Below, one piece after another: positions 59,940 through 64,000 of a DNA stretch of 64,000 nucleotides. Positions within the stretch are counted from its first letter, which is position 1. Each line of letters begins with the position of its first letter. The notes below the pieces were generated by a model that did no database searches, had not been told where the DNA came from, and saw only the letters and a list, made by a program, of their open reading frames with translations. Origin of the DNA: Eucalyptus grandis (lineage: Eukaryota; Streptophyta; Magnoliopsida; Myrtales; Myrtaceae); NCBI RefSeq assembly GCF_016545825.1, contig NC_052616.1:39581871-39645870 (forward strand). The letters run 5' to 3'. A program made the position numbers and the translations under genes.

Positions 59940-62900
59940 TCAAGCATCCGCAATGGGGAACCGATGTTCAGGCCACTTGGGATATGCACGTTTATACAAA
60001 CTCATGCATACGGTGTCGTGTTGCTGAAGAATTCCATTTAAAATACACTTCATTGCCCCTGAGTAGAAAACAGGAGAGCAGGGTTAGCTCTTAGCACCAA
60101 GAGTCAAGATACAAAGAGTAGATTCCATTCAAAAGATAATTCTCAATTAGACGAGAAAGGATTCAAAAACATACCATGTGTACCAACAGGCTCCTTAACA
60201 CGACCACGCCGGCCGCATTTTGTCCAAACTTCCACAGGCTGCAACCAATAAATTGAATCGTTCAAAGACCACGAGGATTAAATCCATTGTTGATAAATCA
60301 GATACCATGAGAAAACTGAGTGGTTAGACCAGCAGCAAATTCCTAACCTTAAACCATCTCACATCTTCTGGGTTGTGAAACATGTATCTGACTGAAGCTT
60401 TTAACTTAGAGACACGTTGAGGGTAACTGCAACACATGAGACACTTCAATAATAGGTATGTTTAATGTCATTGATGAACTTGCAGGCAAGTTTTAGTTTT
60501 AGTCATACAGAATGCAGTGAGCAAAAAATAAGACTAAAGGCATGCGCTGGAAAATAGCCAAAATTTAAATGTTAGAAGAATTAAAAAGGGGAGCACTCCA
60601 AAATTGTGAAAGCATCCACCACCGCCGCCACTAGTATACCTCAACCACAGAGAAGTCATCTCTATCTTCAATGGTGAATGCACAGAAGTAAACTTGAAAA
60701 ACCACCAATAGCACTCAATACAATCTAAACCAAAGTGCTACATGCACCTTTTTTGCCTAAAATTGATGATCTACCTTTTTCATCCTGGAAAGTTTTGGGT
60801 GAAAGTTTTTTGTTCATCTAACAATAAACAAGAGAATTTTTTCCTAAGAATACATATAACTCCAACCCACATATCTGACCCCATTATTTGCTTTTCACCT
60901 CGATTTTAACCTGATGTACAACAGGCACAGTGCCATAATGTTAAAAGGTCAAGAGTGTGCAAGCGTGTGCACGTCTAACATTATTAGGTGTTCCTGAAGC
61001 CATGCTACCATCACCTAAGCCAATCCAGATACCGAGCACCTAAGAACTTCTCATCTAAGTGACTGTATGCTTGTTCATGCTCAAGTTATGTAGCACATGA
61101 AATCGATCCCTTGACCACCCCATATTGCATAGTGAACTTTGTAATCACCCCTTGCATATGCATACACACATGCATGCACACAGAGAGCATTGTGATATAC
61201 AAGTTCCACTCAATCCCTACCCAGTCAAAATGATCCTCTTCAGAATTACTCTGTCAGGATCAACGCTTTTCAAGGAACCCACAGCCACAACAGCTGGTGC
61301 AGAACCTTCTTCAGCATGCTTCAAGGCAATCAGAGGGAGAGGAGGGAAAGATATTGGCGCATAGATTGATGCCACAGAAAAACACCCAGCATGGAGAAAC
61401 CTCTCCATTTTGTGCTTGTCCGAGTTCATATTATCTGTTGAGAAGATTGGTCTGCATAACAATAGAAATTAGCAGGTTAGCTCCAACAAACAATAAACAA
61501 CAATATAGAGAGATGCTCCAATCAACTACTGTCACAATACCTTGCCACAAACTGACGAAAACCAACATGAAATATTAACTCTTCCTTGGATTTAACAGGA
61601 GCACTATATGAGTCATGCTTCTTTATGCTGGATCCACCAAAAACAAGCAATGTCATTGAAAAGAAAAAAAGATGAGATCCCAACAGCATACAGTGAAGAG
61701 AGTTATATGAAAGCTATATCTGTAAAAGGAAGAACCTGAAATGGAGAACAGACATCTTGGACTCATGCTGCAAAAGACCACATGATACTATTGGCAATGT
61801 CTTCACAAGGTCACACAATCCAGTAGCAACACCCGTAGGTACTTCCCTAACATGAAGTCTAACATAGGTGCCAGCTGGTACACAGTCATCCCGGTCAGCT
61901 TGCTCCACATCCAATGCGTTTGCAAGAACATGCTTTTGTGTCCTTTTAAAATTATCAAAGGCAAATATTCTGGCATATTCCGGTGGTAGTGATTCCTGAT
62001 ATTAATTTCAAGAAAAATGTAATGTAATTTCAACCATTATAAGCCCTATAAAATCCTGCAAGAAAACAGCGATATCACTTACCTTGGGGTCCCATGAGGA
62101 GGTCCTAAAGGACTTCAATCCTCTATACTTCGCAAAACGCCTCCTAGCAGGAACATCTAGCGGAGTGTCTACCTCATCTGGGAATTCTGAAATGCAAAAC
62201 CAAACATGAATCACAAGCCTACTCATCGGTAAAGTGTAGTTAAATCAACTCTACTAAGGCAGCAGCTCCACAAAATCCAAATTCAGGTTAAAGTAAAGGA
62301 CACTTCATACATAGCCACTTCACGCAGAAAACCCCCTATGAGCAGGAAAATCTACTTTTTTCCCTTCTGATGAAATTCTCTCCCAAACAATAAATATTTC
62401 CAGCAAGAAAGGCATTGTACTGGAAAAGAAATTAAAGTAGTATAACTCAACATCTTGGAAATTCAATCATAAAATATCAATTCGTGTTGAGGATCCTTTT
62501 GTCATGGATAATCAGTGAGCACTGGATTTAGAGTGAAATCTTTCTGATGTTAATATCAATCATCAACTAAAATGTACCAAAGTCAAACAAGATTGAAGAA
62601 TAGAGTAGATCAAGGTACCCTCATCTTCAGCATGTGCTTCTTTAATTTTTTTAAGCTCATCTTTTATTTGTTCTTTTGTCAAGTTATCGCCATCCTGCAA
62701 GACAGAACAGAGTATATCACAAGTCAAGCATGACTAAAAGATCCAGAAAGTATCCCTTAACAAAATCATCATCAGATACGGCAGTAAAAAGCCATATTAG
62801 ATAGCCACATAAAATTTGAAGCAAGCATTAATTAGAGAGCAATCCCAAAGAGTTACTATGCACAAAGCTAGATTTTACTCAAAAAGAAGCTTTAAGAGTG

Positions 62901-63468
62901 TAGTTGTTTGATCACAACATCTTATCAGACACAGGAAACCACCAAGTTTGCGCATCGCTACAATCAAGTTTATGTTATCAAATCCCACAAGTCATGTCTC
63001 TCCGTATACAAAACTTACCATTATCATGGAATCAACCTCAGTTTCCTCCTCAGAATCTCTCAAGTTTAATGAAGCTTGATCATCATCAGAATATAAACCA
63101 TTATGGCCTTCTCGAGAAGCAATGCCATTTTCCTCCTCATCCAAAACCATGCCATTGTCATCATCACCATCACCATCACTTTCTGAATCCTCCACATCCG
63201 AATCATCCACAATCCAAGCAGCCTGTGAATTGAAATTACTTCAGAGTCCATGAAAATCACATAGAATTCAACCATCATTTGATAAAGAAGTACGTCAGCA
63301 TGAAAATTTGAAAAAGATGGTAAATCTATGATAATCTTCTAGAAAAACTGAGTGGATACGTCGGATGACCTGATACTCAGAGGTGCCTCGAGGAAGTGAC
63401 CTTTTCTTAAGTTTCTTTTGTTCATGAGCTCTCTCCGCCTCAGCCATTTCTTCCTCCGTTGGCCAGGT
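59940..63468 (-). CDS. TSR1: TSR1 pre-rRNA-processing factor, C-terminal ten exons (5' part beyond the window)
   Basis: Minus-strand exons: 63468-63370, 63222-63019, 62694-62619, 62186-62083, 61995-61736, 61627-61541, 61451-61221, 60426-60348, 60238-60175, 60058-59940 (stop at 59942-59940). They sum to 1323 nt, 440 residues, with GT-AG introns and fully consistent phases. TSR1 is a GTPase-like but non-GTPase factor that caps late cytoplasmic pre-40S ribosomes. Seen in order: [19 protein letters not shown], an acidic stretch ([17 protein letters not shown]), [145 protein letters not shown]. These match the conserved C-terminal half of the BMS1/TSR1 family. BMS1 is less likely, since the C-terminus ends soon after [10 protein letters not shown]. 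Upstream exons were not found before 64000. Confidence 0.94.
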
Positions 63469-64000
63469 CTGCAATTAAGGAAGAACAAAGTGAATAAAAT
63501 AGCTCAAACTTCCAGTAGAAACATGGTCCCCAATGAAAGCAATAAAGAACAGCAGAATATCAAGAATGGAAGTCAACCAGGTTCACCGCAGAACTGTTAT
63601 GTAAATAATCAACAGAAGCCATAGGGATGGTCCTTCAACAAAGGTCAAATCAACAAATCAACAGGAAAAGGTGCAAATTCAACAGATCTTGTCCTGCTAA
63701 TGCACTTCAATTCCTTTCCACACATTTCCTCTCATATACTTACAAAATATCCTCCACTTCACATTAATAAAAGGCATGCTAGGGAAAATCAGTAGCATAT
63801 AACTGAGCAAAATACAATTGTAATGAACAAAGTACTATTCGGAAATGAGAGGCGGTAGGCCAACAGCTCATATCTCCGAGGGGGATATTTTCTATACCTA
63901 ACAAATCAACCAATAGATTTTCATGCCAGGATAATACCTGATTAAAATGATCTAGTACCAAAGCAAATTAATTAATGACAGACCAGAAATAAGTCAGCTT
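63469..64000 (-). other. Probable TSR1 intron sequence
   Basis: Follows the acceptor of the first exon seen (CAG at 63471-63469). No exon could be defined in the remaining 530 bp. A short frame reading LVLDHFNQ followed by a GT at about 63938 was considered, but it has no supported acceptor in the window. Confidence 0.4.

Noticed and set aside
62904..63233. Pro/His-rich plus-strand frame
   Set aside because: Antisense of the acidic second exon of TSR1, whose splice sites and family match are clear.
63938..64000. Possible further TSR1 exon ending LVLDHFNQ with a GT donor
   Set aside because: A stop lies just upstream in that frame, and no plausible acceptor was found within the window.

Overview
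The window is nuclear DNA of a flowering plant. The evidence is spliced genes with GT-AG introns, whose products match plant families (a PAP29-type phosphoesterase, an NPF transporter, the ribosome-biogenesis factor TSR1), set among large Ty3/gypsy Tat-type and Ty1/copia retrotransposons. The protein resemblance suggests a eudicot. A woody Myrtales-like genome is a weak guess that the sequence alone cannot prove. There is one 100-N scaffold gap at 31086-31185.

Layout. 1-1574: right part of a large LTR with a 13-copy minisatellite. 1841-3176: Tat/Ogre-like polyprotein remnant (element A) in which the RT-RNase H part is missing in frame. 3177-6513: its 3' noncoding part with two tandem arrays, a polypurine tract, then a 3.7-kb LTR (6514-10251). 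10252-19350: a second Tat internal region (element B: gag, protease, RNase H, integrase), heavily mutated and interrupted by another large LTR-like block (14459-17275). 19364-19879: LINE reverse transcriptase fragment abutting an inverted Tat LTR end. 21429-22037: foldback Mutator-like MITE. 22410-22610: copia LTR fragment. 25540-28104: gene 1, PAP29-like, three exons, complete. 31186-40165 and 52952-59735: two diverged direct copies of one repeat-rich block. 40362-44288: a 3.9-kb solo LTR with perfect 5-bp target duplications, inserted in a copia LTR whose minus-strand pol remnants run to about 47 kb. 49114-52347: gene 2, NPF (NRT1/PTR) transporter, minus strand, six inferred exons. 59940-63468 and beyond the right edge: gene 3, TSR1, minus strand, ten exons seen, 5' part outside the window.

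The three host genes have unrelated roles (secreted metallophosphoesterase, membrane transport, 40S ribosome assembly), and nothing suggests joint regulation. The window mainly records nested transposition and duplication. Empty-site comparisons between the two copies of the 7-9 kb block order several insertions and one deletion. I found no CRISPR array, rRNA, tRNA or prokaryotic-type defence system. The most unusual items are the paired blocks with reciprocal empty sites, a dimeric GC-rich insert of unknown class with a 9-bp target duplication, a compensated frameshift at the NPF N-terminal motif, and the LTR-sharing Tat array.
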